Source: Deltaproteobacteria bacterium
Lineage (GTDB): Bacteria; Desulfobacterota; GWC2-55-46; DRQE01
NCBI GenBank assembly: GCA_030631875.1
Contig: DAOVKH010000018.1
Coordinates: 1-13,893, forward strand
Length of the DNA stretch: 13,893 bases
Reading direction: 5' to 3'
Shown: one piece after another, positions 6,841 to 13,893 of the stretch
Position numbering within the stretch: the stretch's first letter is position 1
How the letters are laid out: every line of letters begins with the position of its first letter
Made by a program: the position numbers and the translations under genes
Notes under the pieces: model-generated
The model's input: only the letters and a program-made list of their open reading frames with translations
The model's database searches: none
Told to the model about the DNA's origin: nothing

Positions 6841-7449
6841 TTGAAGGTATCTATATTAAATGTAGCAAAGAAGAGTTTTATCTTCTTGATAGCCCTGACT
6901 ATAATCAGTGTATCTACCGTTGCCTCTAAGAATATATCAAAGTCTTTAGATGAGGGCGTTACATATACAGAGGCAGATTATGTTTTAAAGATACTCAGAG
7001 AAAACAGAACCGGCCTGACCTTGGGCGAGGAAGAGGCCTTAGCCGAAATAATCGTATCGGAGAGTAAGCGTAAGGGGCTTGAGCCGCTATTCGTATTGGC
7101 TCTCATAGAGACGGAGAGTACATTTAATAATTGGGCTAAGTCCAATAAAGGCGCACTTGGGCTTATGCAGGTTCGTCCAAGGACGGGTAAGTACCTGGCC
7201 GGAGAGCTCGATATAGAGTGGAATGGTGAGAGGACTTTATATGACCCTTACCTGAATGTAAAGATGGGCGTTCATTATCTTTCGCTACTCATAGATAGAT
7301 TCGACGACGATAAAGAGACGGCGCTTACGGCCTATAATGTCGGCCCTACGTCTGTCAGCTCCAAGATAAGAAGAGGCCATACATTGCCGAAGCGTTATCG
7401 TACGAAGGTACTCTCAAAGTATGAAGTGCTTAAGAAGGGGGCCGAGTAA
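6841..7449 (+). CDS. Lytic transglycosylase, SLT-domain (Slt70/MltC-like fold), membrane-anchored or secreted
   Basis: Cleaves the MurNAc-GlcNAc bond of peptidoglycan to leave 1,6-anhydroMurNAc, acting in the periplasm. It is 202 residues: a positively charged start and hydrophobic segment at about 12-28 (signal peptide or anchor), a short linker, and an SLT domain at about 65-185. The catalytic Glu is E92 in ALIETESTF. GALGLMQVRP (104-113) and TALTAYNVGP (160-169) are the other two family motifs. The start is TTG, with AGGAGAG four to nine bases upstream. It lies 29 bases after recJ, and its TAA directly abuts the GTG of the next gene. A lipobox is not evident. The exact subfamily is not decided. 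Confidence 0.93.
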   Translation: MKVSILNVAKKSFIFLIALTIISVSTVASKNISKSLDEGVTYTEADYVLKILRENRTGLTLGEEEALAEIIVSESKRKGLEPLFVLALIETESTFNNWAKSNKGALGLMQVRPRTGKYLAGELDIEWNGERTLYDPYLNVKMGVHYLSLLIDRFDDDKETALTAYNVGPTSVSSKIRRGHTLPKRYRTKVLSKYEVLKKGAE

Positions 7450-8508
7450 GTGGGAAGGTTCGATGTTAAGAAGAGAAAGAAGTACATAAAAGATCCGGTC
7501 AAACCGATTACTATAGATAGACGGTCGAGTGTCTCGGATTTGGTGGCAAGGATGGGGGATACGGCCTTTCAGGGTAAGAACCTCTCCGTAGCCGCCGATA
7601 TATGGGAGGATATGCTAAAAGGAGATACGACCGTATTCTTCGGTCTGGCCGGAGCCATGGTGCCGGCAGGTATGCGCGAACTCGTCGTACATCTCATAAA
7701 AGAACGCCGCATTGATTGCCTCGTCTCAACGGGCGCAAACCTCTTTCACGATATACACGAAACACTCGGTTGGTCGCACTGGCAGGGTTGCCACAAGGCC
7801 GACGACAATGATCTTCGAGAAGCTGGTCTCGACAGGATGTATGATGTATACGCAATGGACGAAGAATTTAATACCTCTGATAAGTACATATATGATTTTT
7901 CATATACTCTGGAGTCTCGCCCCTATACGACGCGCGAGTTCTTCTCGCTCATGGGAAAAGATCTATCCGAGCGCAAGTGTAAGAATAAGAAAGAAGGCAT
8001 AGTATCTGCCGCCTATAAGGCAGGCGTGCCTATATATTGCCCGGCCGTGGCCGACTCTTCGATAGGCATAGCCTTGGCACTTCGCGACGGCAGGGAAAAC
8101 TTTATATTCGATATCATAGGCGATATAAAAGAGACGGCAGAGCTGGCCTCAAAGGCCAAGAGTTCCGGCATAATATTCGTCGGAGGCGGTACGCCAAAGA
8201 ACTTCATTCAGCAGACTGAGGTAACGGCCGATATGATGTGCAAGCGCGCGCCGGGTCATAAGTATGCCATACAGATTACGGCCGATTCTCCGCACTGGGG
8301 CGGGCTTAGCGGATGTACATTTGAGGAGGCACAGTCTTGGGGTAAGATAGCGAAGAGTTCCAAGCGTATAACCGTTAATTGCGATACCACTATCGCTCTT
8401 CCTATTATAGTCAGCGCCGTTAACGAGAGGATGCACAAGGTTAAGCGTAATCTTCCGAAGATGGACCTGAAGAATTCCCATAAGGTGAAGAAACGGATAT
8501 GGGACTAA
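7450..8508 (+). CDS. Deoxyhypusine synthase-like protein, probable polyamine (aminobutyl/aminopropyl) transferase
   Basis: 352 residues of the DHS family, which moves an aminobutyl group from spermidine in an NAD-dependent reaction. Bacteria lack eIF5A, and DHS relatives in plants became homospermidine synthase, so polyamine synthesis is the likely role. Visible marks are STGANLFHDIHETLG (93-107), an NAD-binding VGGGTPKNFI (244-253), and the catalytic-lysine motif SWGKI with K299. By eye, the human H288 position (KHH) reads KNF here, and the spermidine-binding D316 position is replaced in WGGLSG. Glu293 matches E323. GTG starts directly after the previous stop, with AAGGGG nine bases upstream. 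Its end overlaps speB by ten bases. Its place beside speB and pdaD supports putrescine as substrate. Family firm; reaction inferred. Confidence 0.88.
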   Translation: MGRFDVKKRKKYIKDPVKPITIDRRSSVSDLVARMGDTAFQGKNLSVAADIWEDMLKGDTTVFFGLAGAMVPAGMRELVVHLIKERRIDCLVSTGANLFHDIHETLGWSHWQGCHKADDNDLREAGLDRMYDVYAMDEEFNTSDKYIYDFSYTLESRPYTTREFFSLMGKDLSERKCKNKKEGIVSAAYKAGVPIYCPAVADSSIGIALALRDGRENFIFDIIGDIKETAELASKAKSSGIIFVGGGTPKNFIQQTEVTADMMCKRAPGHKYAIQITADSPHWGGLSGCTFEEAQSWGKIAKSSKRITVNCDTTIALPIIVSAVNERMHKVKRNLPKMDLKNSHKVKKRIWD

Positions 8509-9404
8509 AAAGAGTAGGCTCCGATGAAGAGAGTTTTCTGGGCGAATTGTGCGCCGTTAAGGAAGGCGTTGATGAAAGGCCGCGCTACGGCGTTGTGCAA
8601 GTCCCATACGATGCGACGACTTCTTATGTGAGCGGGGCGAGCAAAGGGCCAAAGGCCGTAATAGATGCGTCTGCTCATGTTGAGTTTTACGATAGCGAAC
8701 TCGATTGCGAACCATATGAGGCGGGGATACTTACCTTTGAGCCTCTTGATATCTCTACCCATAGCCCGGAAGTCATGGTAGAGAGTGTCCGCTGTGCGGT
8801 AGTGGAAGTCGTCGCAGGCAATATGATACCGGTCATCTTAGGCGGCGAGCATAGCGTAACGCTTGGAGCGGTAAAGGCACTCAAGGAAAAGTATAAGGGT
8901 CTATCTATCTTTCAATTGGACGCACACGCCGATATGCGAGATACCTATAATGGTACTCCCCTTAACCACGCCTGCGTGGCAAGGCGCATCTCAGAACTTT
9001 CTCCTATAACTCAAGTCGGCGTAAGGAGCATGAGCATAGAAGAAGCTGAGTTTCTAAAGAACCATGACGGCAAGCCCTTCAATATAGATACATTTCATGC
9101 CTCTGACGTAGTGGGCAAGATGGACTTTGCCGCTATAACAGAGACGCTTAGAGACGACGTATTCATTACCATAGACTTAGATGTACTCGATCCTTCCATA
9201 ATGCCAAGTACCGGCACACCCGAACCCGGAGGGCTTGGTTGGTATGAGACCCTTGAGCTTCTAAGGCGTGTGAGTGAAGAGAAGAATATCGTCGGCTTTG
9301 ACGTAGTAGAACTCTCTCCAATAGCGGCCGTGGTCGCGCCCGATTTCTTAGCGGCAAAGCTCGTCTATAAGCTCATGGCATATATAAACAACTCGGTGGA
9401 TTAA
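8499..9404 (+). CDS. speB: Agmatinase (ureohydrolase family)
   Basis: Hydrolyses agmatine to putrescine and urea at a binuclear Mn site in the cytosol. It is 301 residues, standard length. Metal ligands are visible in order: GGEHS (H118), DAHADMRD (D141, H143, D145) and DLDVLDPS (D226, D228), with the conserved E271 in VVELSP. The N-terminal VQVPYDATTSYVSGASKGP matches the family entry loop. Arginase or guanidinobutyrase are alternatives on fold alone. The adjoining arginine decarboxylase gene, which makes agmatine, favours agmatinase. The ATG lies inside the end of the DHS-like gene, which suggests coupled translation. An AT-rich gap of 59 bases follows. Confidence 0.93.
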   Translation: MGLKRVGSDEESFLGELCAVKEGVDERPRYGVVQVPYDATTSYVSGASKGPKAVIDASAHVEFYDSELDCEPYEAGILTFEPLDISTHSPEVMVESVRCAVVEVVAGNMIPVILGGEHSVTLGAVKALKEKYKGLSIFQLDAHADMRDTYNGTPLNHACVARRISELSPITQVGVRSMSIEEAEFLKNHDGKPFNIDTFHASDVVGKMDFAAITETLRDDVFITIDLDVLDPSIMPSTGTPEPGGLGWYETLELLRRVSEEKNIVGFDVVELSPIAAVVAPDFLAAKLVYKLMAYINNSVD

Positions 9405-9463
9405 CTTTGTTTATTTGTGTTATTATTACCTCGAAAAATAATACTATAGATTAGGAGAAGTAA
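9405..9463 (+). promoter_or_regulatory. AT-rich leader with ribosome site before pdaD
   Basis: This is the longest gap within the polyamine block. TTAGGAGAAG (AGGAG at 9453-9457, six bases before ATG 9464) is a strong ribosome site and fixes the pdaD start. TATTAT (9421-9426) and TACTAT (9442-9447) look like -10 boxes, but neither has a good -35, so an internal promoter is only possible. Confidence 0.45.
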
Positions 9464-10018
9464 ATGACGTTGTCTTTTGTTCCCTCGAAGGTATTCTTTA
9501 CCAAGGGGGTTGGTATACATAGAGAAGAACTGCATTCATTTGAGTTGGCTTTGAGGGACGCAGGTATTGAGAAGTGTAATCTCGTTACCGTATCAAGCAT
9601 ATTCCCTCCGAATGCCAAGAAGCTTACCCGTGCCCAGGGTATAAAAGAACTTTCGCCCGGACAGATTACTTTCTGTGTTATGAGTAAGATTTCCAGTAAC
9701 GAACCAAAGCGCTTGCTTGCGGCATCGGTAGGGTGTGCGCTCCCTACCGATAAAGACCACTATGGTTATTTGAGCGAGCACCACGCCTACGGTCAAAATG
9801 CCGAAGTCGCCGGCGATTACGCTGAAGACTTGGCCGCGGGGATGCTTGCCTCAACGCTTGGCATAGAGCTTGACGAAGACCTTGGCTGGGATGAGAAGAA
9901 AGAGATATATAAGATAAGCGATAAGATAGTAAGGACTACGAACCTGACGCAGTCGGCGGTAGTAAAGGGAGATGGTAAGTATACGACCGTTGTGGCTGTC
10001 TGCGTACTCGTCCCCTAA
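9464..10018 (+). CDS. pdaD: Pyruvoyl-dependent arginine decarboxylase proenzyme
   Basis: Decarboxylates arginine to agmatine using a pyruvoyl group made by self-cleavage. It is 184 residues, the family size. The cleavage site is VTVSSIFPP: cutting between Ser44 and Ser45 would leave a small beta chain and an alpha chain starting with the pyruvoyl derived from Ser45. The downstream catalytic region GYLSEHHAYGQ has Glu105 in the position of the essential glutamate of the Methanocaldococcus enzyme. The N-terminal KVFFTKGVGIH is typical. It follows speB on the same strand, giving both steps from arginine to putrescine. A perfect 10-bp inverted repeat lies in its middle. Confidence 0.95.
   Translation: MTLSFVPSKVFFTKGVGIHREELHSFELALRDAGIEKCNLVTVSSIFPPNAKKLTRAQGIKELSPGQITFCVMSKISSNEPKRLLAASVGCALPTDKDHYGYLSEHHAYGQNAEVAGDYAEDLAAGMLASTLGIELDEDLGWDEKKEIYKISDKIVRTTNLTQSAVVKGDGKYTTVVAVCVLVP
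9724..9751 (+). repeat. Perfect 10-bp inverted repeat inside pdaD
   Basis: ATCGGTAGGG (9724-9733) and CCCTACCGAT (9742-9751) are exact reverse complements around an 8-base loop. It is in coding sequence (SVGCALPTD) and is not followed by a T-run, so it is not terminator-like. Confidence 0.6.
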
Positions 10019-10049
10019 CACTCTAAGCGGTAATGCGTGGCATATCTAA

Positions 10050-11093
10050 ATGAAGCTTGCTCTTACATATAATCTTAGAAGAGAAGACGAAGAACCTCTT
10101 GAATCAGAAGCTTCTAATGGAGAGGCTTTGTCCGAAGATCTCTACGCCGAGTGGGACGATATGGAGACTATCTCGGCCGTTAAGGATGCCTTATGCGATG
10201 GCGGCCATAGTGTCGCTCTAATCGAAGCCGACCAAGACGCTTACGTTAAGCTCCGTACCCTTCGACCCGAACTCGTATTTAATATGGCAGAAGGCCTTCA
10301 CGGCGAGAGCCGTGAAGGCCACATCCCCTCGATACTCGAGATGCTTAAACTTCCCTACACAGGCTCAAACCCCTTGACCCTTGCACTTACCTTAAATAAA
10401 GCGCGCGCCAAGGAGATACTCCTTCACCACAATGTGGCGACACCTAAGCACGTTGTCATTGAATCAGTAGGTCAAGTCGCAAGCGGGTTATCGGAGATGT
10501 CCTACCCGATGATGGTAAAGCCTCTATTCGAAGGCTCAAGTAAGGGCATACGCAACGATTCGGTCGTTAATAACTATGAAGAGCTGAGAGTGAAGGCCGA
10601 CTTTATAATAAAGGAGTATGAAGAACCGGCAATCGTCGAAGAGTATCTGGAAGGCCGTGAATTTACCGTAGCCGTTCTCGGTAACGGCGACGAGGCCAAG
10701 GCATTACCAATAGTGGAGATAGATTATTCAGCTCTGCCGGAAGGGGTTAATCCGATATACTCCTATGAGGCCAAGTGGATATTTGATCGACCGGAAGAGC
10801 CACTCGATATATTCAAGTGCCCGGCTGAGTTAAGCGGCGAACTTAAAGCCGATATAGAGGATGTAACACTTAGCGCTTATCGTTCGCTTAATGTAAGAGA
10901 TTGGTGCAGGATAGACGTAAGGTGTGATTCAAAGGGGCGTGCTAATATCATAGAACTTAACCCTTTACCGGGAATACTCCCACAGCCCGAGCAGAACTCG
11001 TGCTTTCCAAAGGCGGCGCGCGCCGCGGGGATGAGCTACTCAGAGCTTGTAAATAGTGTCGTTAATATAGCAAGGCAGAGGTATGGAATATGA
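10050..11093 (+). CDS. D-Ala-D-Ala-ligase-like ATP-grasp ligase A
   Basis: 347 residues of the ATP-grasp superfamily, which joins a carboxylate to an amine through an acyl phosphate. Features seen are VFNMAEGLHGESREGHIPS (76-94), PYTGSNPLTLALTLNK (102-117), MVKPLFEGSSKGI (155-167, with the phosphate-gripping loop), VEEYLEGREFTVAVLG (196-211), YSYEAKW (237-243), CRIDVR (286-291), and the metal site IIELNPLPG (300-308). The N-terminal glycine-rich SxE motif that holds the first D-Ala in true Ddl is replaced by an acidic stretch (E12-E40). The C-terminal substrate loop also differs (QPEQNSCFP). It is therefore probably not the cell-wall enzyme but a dipeptide or amide ligase. It overlaps ligase B by four bases and follows the polyamine genes; the substrate is unknown. 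Confidence 0.87.
   Translation: MKLALTYNLRREDEEPLESEASNGEALSEDLYAEWDDMETISAVKDALCDGGHSVALIEADQDAYVKLRTLRPELVFNMAEGLHGESREGHIPSILEMLKLPYTGSNPLTLALTLNKARAKEILLHHNVATPKHVVIESVGQVASGLSEMSYPMMVKPLFEGSSKGIRNDSVVNNYEELRVKADFIIKEYEEPAIVEEYLEGREFTVAVLGNGDEAKALPIVEIDYSALPEGVNPIYSYEAKWIFDRPEEPLDIFKCPAELSGELKADIEDVTLSAYRSLNVRDWCRIDVRCDSKGRANIIELNPLPGILPQPEQNSCFPKAARAAGMSYSELVNSVVNIARQRYGI
10293..10320 (+). repeat. Perfect 12-bp hairpin with GAGA tetraloop inside ATP-grasp ligase A
   Basis: GGCCTTCACGGC (10293-10304) and GCCGTGAAGGCC (10309-10320) are exact reverse complements around GAGA, a GNRA-type tetraloop. In frame it encodes GLHGESREG of the conserved N-terminal domain. No T-run follows. Confidence 0.7.
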
Positions 11094-12106
11094 ATGTAGA
11101 GAAGGTACTGGTAGTATTCAATGATGACGGCCCTGAGAACTTAACGCACGAGGGCGAAGAGCTGGAGTTTGGCGACCTGAGCGAAAATGCCGAGGCCATA
11201 CGTGAGGCACTCTTGAAGCAAGGCTTTCATGCCTCGATACTCGGACTTAATCAGAGTAATTTTAAAGACTTCGTAGAGACCATATCTAAGAAGGACTTTG
11301 ACATGGTCTTTAACCTCTGCGAGGGTGCTTTCGGATTGAGCAATTACGAACTCAACGTGGCGGCCTTATTCGAGCTATTTGATGTAAGCTTTACAGGTAA
11401 CGGCCCATTGACGCTCGGAGTGGCACTCAATAAGGGATGGACAAAGGATATATTAAGAGGCATGGACGTACCGACGGCCGAGTCCGTTGTGGCCGACGAT
11501 CTTCCCTTTGAGCTTCCCGAGTACTTATCGTTTCCAGTGATGGTCAAGCCCGTTAGCGAAGATGCCAGCACAGGCATAGATGCCGACTCCGTAGTCTATA
11601 GCCAGGAAGAATTAGAGCGTAAGATAGATATGATATTCAAGGAGTATGAACAATCGGCATTGATAGAAGAGTATATAGATGGGCGTGAATTTAATATTGC
11701 AGTCATAGGTAATTATGACGACGTTAGGGCACTGCCCCCATCTGAGATAGATTTTTCAAAGTACCCCGAAGGCCAGGCAAAGATAATCTCCTACGAGGCC
11801 AAGTGGATAGAGACGAGCAAGCTATACTTGGATTCACCTCCGGTCTGTCCGGCCGATGTATCCAAAGAGCTTAAGGAGTACCTGCATGCCACAGCCATAG
11901 ATGCCTTTGAAACCCTTGAGTGTAGAGATTACGCGAGGGTCGATATGCGCCTTGGCACAGACGGTGAGCTTCGTGTCCTGGAGGTAAATCCAAACCCCGA
12001 TCTATCCACTGACGCAGGCTTTGCCCGCGCGGCAAAGGCGGCAGGTATGGACTATAGCCAACTCATAGCTGAAATAATAAAGGCCGCGGCATTACGATAT
12101 GAATAA
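11090..12106 (+). CDS. D-Ala-D-Ala-ligase-like ATP-grasp ligase B, diverged paralogue
   Basis: 338 residues and clearly related to ligase A: MVFNLCEG (72-79), FTGNGPLTLGVALNK (101-115), VMVKPVSEDASTGID (150-164), IEEYIDGREFNIAVIG (192-207), SYEAKW (234-239), ARVDMR (282-287), VLEVNPNPD (296-304). It keeps the ATP-binding lysine and the E-x-N metal pair. The loop EGSSxG of Ddl enzymes is SEDASTG, and NPxPG is NPNPD, so its acceptor pocket should differ. The HGExRE stretch of A becomes GAFGLSNYE. ATGA overlap with A and an eight-base overlap with the following GNAT indicate a coupled trio. It probably acts on a different substrate or as a partner of A. The reaction is not known. Confidence 0.85.
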   Translation: MNVEKVLVVFNDDGPENLTHEGEELEFGDLSENAEAIREALLKQGFHASILGLNQSNFKDFVETISKKDFDMVFNLCEGAFGLSNYELNVAALFELFDVSFTGNGPLTLGVALNKGWTKDILRGMDVPTAESVVADDLPFELPEYLSFPVMVKPVSEDASTGIDADSVVYSQEELERKIDMIFKEYEQSALIEEYIDGREFNIAVIGNYDDVRALPPSEIDFSKYPEGQAKIISYEAKWIETSKLYLDSPPVCPADVSKELKEYLHATAIDAFETLECRDYARVDMRLGTDGELRVLEVNPNPDLSTDAGFARAAKAAGMDYSQLIAEIIKAAALRYE

Positions 12107-12644
12107 TAATATCTTGATAAGAAAAGCGACCTTGAGTGACAGAGATTCCGTAGCCGCTATAATAAAGGCGACCGATAACCTCTCGGAAGATGAAAAGGAT
12201 TGTGCCGTAGAATTACTCGACATGTACTTTGTTGAGCTCGATGGAGCAGGCGAGTGCGGTAGTGAGAGCGCTGATACAGAGTGCGACGCGGAAGAGGATT
12301 ACCTGCTCCTCGTTGCCGAGTTTACCGGTGAAGGGAAAGACGACGCACTTGCGGGATACATATGCTACGGCCCTGCTTCATTCGCAGACGGTGTATCGGA
12401 GATATATTGGATAATCGTCGCCGATGGATTTAAAGGCCGAGGCGTTGGAAGAGCACTCGTCGAGTATTTAGAGGGTATATTAAAAGAAGAAGGTCTCAGG
12501 ATGCTCGTTGCCGAGACCTCAGGGACGGCGGATTACGAGGTGGCAAGGAGTTTTTATAAGAAGTTGGGCTTCGTTGAAGAGGCCAGGATAGAGGGTTTCT
12601 TTAAGGCAGGCGACGACAAAGTATTCTTTGTTAATAGATACTAA
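12099..12644 (+). CDS. GNAT N-acetyltransferase linked to the ATP-grasp pair
   Basis: 181 residues with a GNAT fold: IRKATLSDRD at the start, a central YWIIVADGFKGRGVGRALVEYLE (103-125) containing the acetyl-CoA loop RGVGRA (114-119), then VAETSG, ARSFYKKLGF (149-158) and a C-terminal FFKAGDDKVFF (167-177). The YWI, ETS and GDDK segments are, from memory, typical of GNATs found next to Ddl-like ligases. An acidic, serine-rich insert with three cysteines (about 48-67, CGSESADTECDAEE) precedes the first main strand and is probably flexible. Translation overlaps ligase B by eight bases. It likely acetylates the product of the ligases or an amine; the substrate is unknown. Confidence 0.87.
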   Translation: MNNNILIRKATLSDRDSVAAIIKATDNLSEDEKDCAVELLDMYFVELDGAGECGSESADTECDAEEDYLLLVAEFTGEGKDDALAGYICYGPASFADGVSEIYWIIVADGFKGRGVGRALVEYLEGILKEEGLRMLVAETSGTADYEVARSFYKKLGFVEEARIEGFFKAGDDKVFFVNRY

Positions 12645-12667
12645 AGAGGGTTAAGAGATATTGAGGC

Positions 12668-13168
12668 ATGGATAATGATAAGGCCGTAGAGCTTCGAGAT
12701 ATAAAGGTCTTCCCTATGGACGCAGAAGACCTCGACGCGATTATGGAGATAGAGAGGGTTTCATTCCCCAATCCGTGGTCAAGGGAGCTCTTCATTCGCG
12801 AGCTATCGAATGCGGTATCCTATCAATTCATAGATAAGGCTTTGGTCGATGGTCGTGAGACGTTAGTAGGGTATGCGATACTTTGGATAGTCGCCGATGA
12901 AGGTCATATACTTAATATTGCAATAGAGCCGACACTTAGGCGAAGGGGGCTTGCTCGCAAGTTCTTGGACTTTATACTCGTCTTTATGGAAGAGAAGGGC
13001 GTGCGCGAGGTTCGCTTGGAGGTGCGCCGTTCTAATGTCGGAGCCATAAAGCTTTATGAAAGTTACGGCTTCATTGAAGAGTATGTCAGGAAAAAGTACT
13101 ATGGAGACGAGGACGCAATACTGATGGTCTTGGATTTAACAAAAGAAGGTAGTCTTATTAGGTATTAA
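12668..13168 (+). CDS. rimI: Ribosomal protein bS18 N-alpha-acetyltransferase RimI-like
   Basis: GNAT enzyme of 166 residues that in E. coli acetylates the N-terminal alanine of S18. Characteristic features are SFPNPWS (32-38), HILNIAIEPTLRRRGLARKFL (80-100) with the acetyl-CoA loop RRRGLA, LEVRRSNVGAIKLYESYGF (117-135) and the C-terminal KKYYGDEDAILM (142-153). This pattern fits RimI well, although related protein N-acetyltransferases share it. It has a short N-terminal extension, and its start is not fixed by a good ribosome site. It lies 23 bases after the other GNAT and 15 before pyrK. Confidence 0.88.
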   Translation: MDNDKAVELRDIKVFPMDAEDLDAIMEIERVSFPNPWSRELFIRELSNAVSYQFIDKALVDGRETLVGYAILWIVADEGHILNIAIEPTLRRRGLARKFLDFILVFMEEKGVREVRLEVRRSNVGAIKLYESYGFIEEYVRKKYYGDEDAILMVLDLTKEGSLIRY

Positions 13169-13183
13169 TAAAAAGGAATATTA

Positions 13184-13893
13184 ATGACAAACGCAACGGT
13201 TGTAGAGAATATAGAAGTAGCACCTTCGTACTATAAGATTTCTTTCAAGTGGAAGACGACGAAGGCCGTCTGCCCCGGCCACTTCGTGATGCTCAAGGTA
13301 ACGGATTCCTTAGACCCGCTCCTGCGTCGCCCCTTTAGCGTCTATAACGTAAAGGTTATGAAGGGCTACGTCTTAGCCGAGGTCTTATATAAGGTCGTCG
13401 GCAAGGGGACGGGTATCATGGCCGAGATGAACAAGGGCGACGTGCTCGACGTACTTGGCCCGCTCGGCAAGAGTTTCCCTAATGTGAAGGATGCCTCAAA
13501 GCTCATCATGGTCGCAGGAGGCATAGGCCTTGCCCCCTTCTACCTGCTCGCCAGAGGGCAGAAACAAAAGGCGTTGCTCATATTCGGCGGACGTTCTAAG
13601 CAGGATGTATCCATCGCAAAACCATTTAGATCGTTATCGAGCGTTACCCTAAAGGTCGTGACAGAGGATGGCAGTAGCGGAACGAAAGGGCGCGTTACCG
13701 ACGTACTTAAAAAAACTCTTAAGAAAGATTCAATTATATACGCATGCGGCCCGTTGCCGATGCTGAAGGCCGTGGCGGTAATGGCCGAAGAGTGCGGCGT
13801 ACGTGCTTACGTCTCATTAGAAAGCTCGATGGCCTGCGGCATAGGCGTATGTCTTGGCTGTGCCGTTAAGGCCAAGCCGCCCGTTAAGAGGCC
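13184..13893 (+). CDS. pyrK: Dihydroorotate dehydrogenase B electron-transfer subunit, 3'-truncated
   Basis: FAD/[2Fe-2S] subunit that passes electrons from dihydroorotate dehydrogenase (PyrDB) to NAD+ in pyrimidine synthesis. 236 residues are present; the frame runs off the window and the family is near 260. Visible features are the FAD-binding PLLRRPFSVY (45-54), VVGKGTGIM (71-79), the NAD-binding MVAGGIGLAPFYLL (109-122), YACGPLPMLKAVA (186-198), and the iron-sulfur cysteines C218, C223 and C226 in SSMACGIGVCLGC. The fourth cysteine would lie past the edge. The ATG at 13184 has AAAAGGA upstream. The partner gene pyrD is expected just downstream. Confidence 0.94.
   Translation, partial: MTNATVVENIEVAPSYYKISFKWKTTKAVCPGHFVMLKVTDSLDPLLRRPFSVYNVKVMKGYVLAEVLYKVVGKGTGIMAEMNKGDVLDVLGPLGKSFPNVKDASKLIMVAGGIGLAPFYLLARGQKQKALLIFGGRSKQDVSIAKPFRSLSSVTLKVVTEDGSSGTKGRVTDVLKKTLKKDSIIYACGPLPMLKAVAVMAEECGVRAYVSLESSMACGIGVCLGCAVKAKPPVKR

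Noticed and set aside
7450..8508. True deoxyhypusine synthase
   Set aside because: Bacteria have no eIF5A substrate and two spermidine-site residues appear replaced, so only the family name with '-like' is justified.
10050..12106. Calling either ATP-grasp gene ddl (cell-wall D-Ala-D-Ala ligase)
   Set aside because: The N-terminal D-alanine-binding motif is missing and the genes sit with polyamine genes rather than in a mur/fts cluster.

Overview
This window reads as chromosomal DNA of a Gram-negative bacterium outside the well-studied enterics. The gene order tgt-yajC-secD-secF is typical of Proteobacteria and related phyla. A pyruvoyl-dependent arginine decarboxylase, a deoxyhypusine-synthase-like protein and a PyrK subunit point towards Deltaproteobacteria, Nitrospirota or similar groups. 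This assignment is inference and no lineage marker settles it. Housekeeping genes favour ATA for isoleucine and AAG for lysine. All genes lie on the + strand except one small two-gene locus at about 1261-1940.

Layout. (1) 1-1021: the 3' part of tgt (queuosine tRNA modification), then yajC. (2) 1022-2181: an unusual interruption between yajC and secD. It holds a ~135-bp imperfect-palindrome repeat, a second palindromic repeat, and a minus-strand locus with its own sigma-70-type promoter. That locus encodes a 26-residue double-CxxC microprotein followed by a 165-residue nuclease-like protein with different codon use. (3) 2182-4682: secD and secF, overlapping by one base. (4) 4683-5023: two tandem copies of the same repeat as in (2), then a clear TTGCCG-N17-TATAAT promoter. 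(5) 5024-13893: a tightly packed run of ten genes: recJ, a lytic transglycosylase, a deoxyhypusine-synthase-like gene, agmatinase (speB), pyruvoyl arginine decarboxylase (pdaD), two tandem D-Ala-D-Ala-ligase-like ATP-grasp genes, a GNAT gene, rimI, and pyrK (cut by the window end).

How the genes work together. pdaD and speB together give arginine -> agmatine -> putrescine + urea. The deoxyhypusine-synthase-like enzyme probably turns putrescine or a related amine into a longer polyamine, because bacteria lack the eIF5A substrate. The two ATP-grasp ligases and the GNAT overlap one another and follow directly. They may form an N-acylated dipeptide or an amine conjugate. That module is the most interesting candidate for an undescribed pathway, but no product can be read from sequence alone.

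Other points of interest are an intrinsic-terminator-like hairpin plus T-run inside the start of recJ, and perfect 12-bp and 10-bp hairpins inside coding sequence. No rRNA, tRNA, CRISPR array, transposase or prophage gene was seen.
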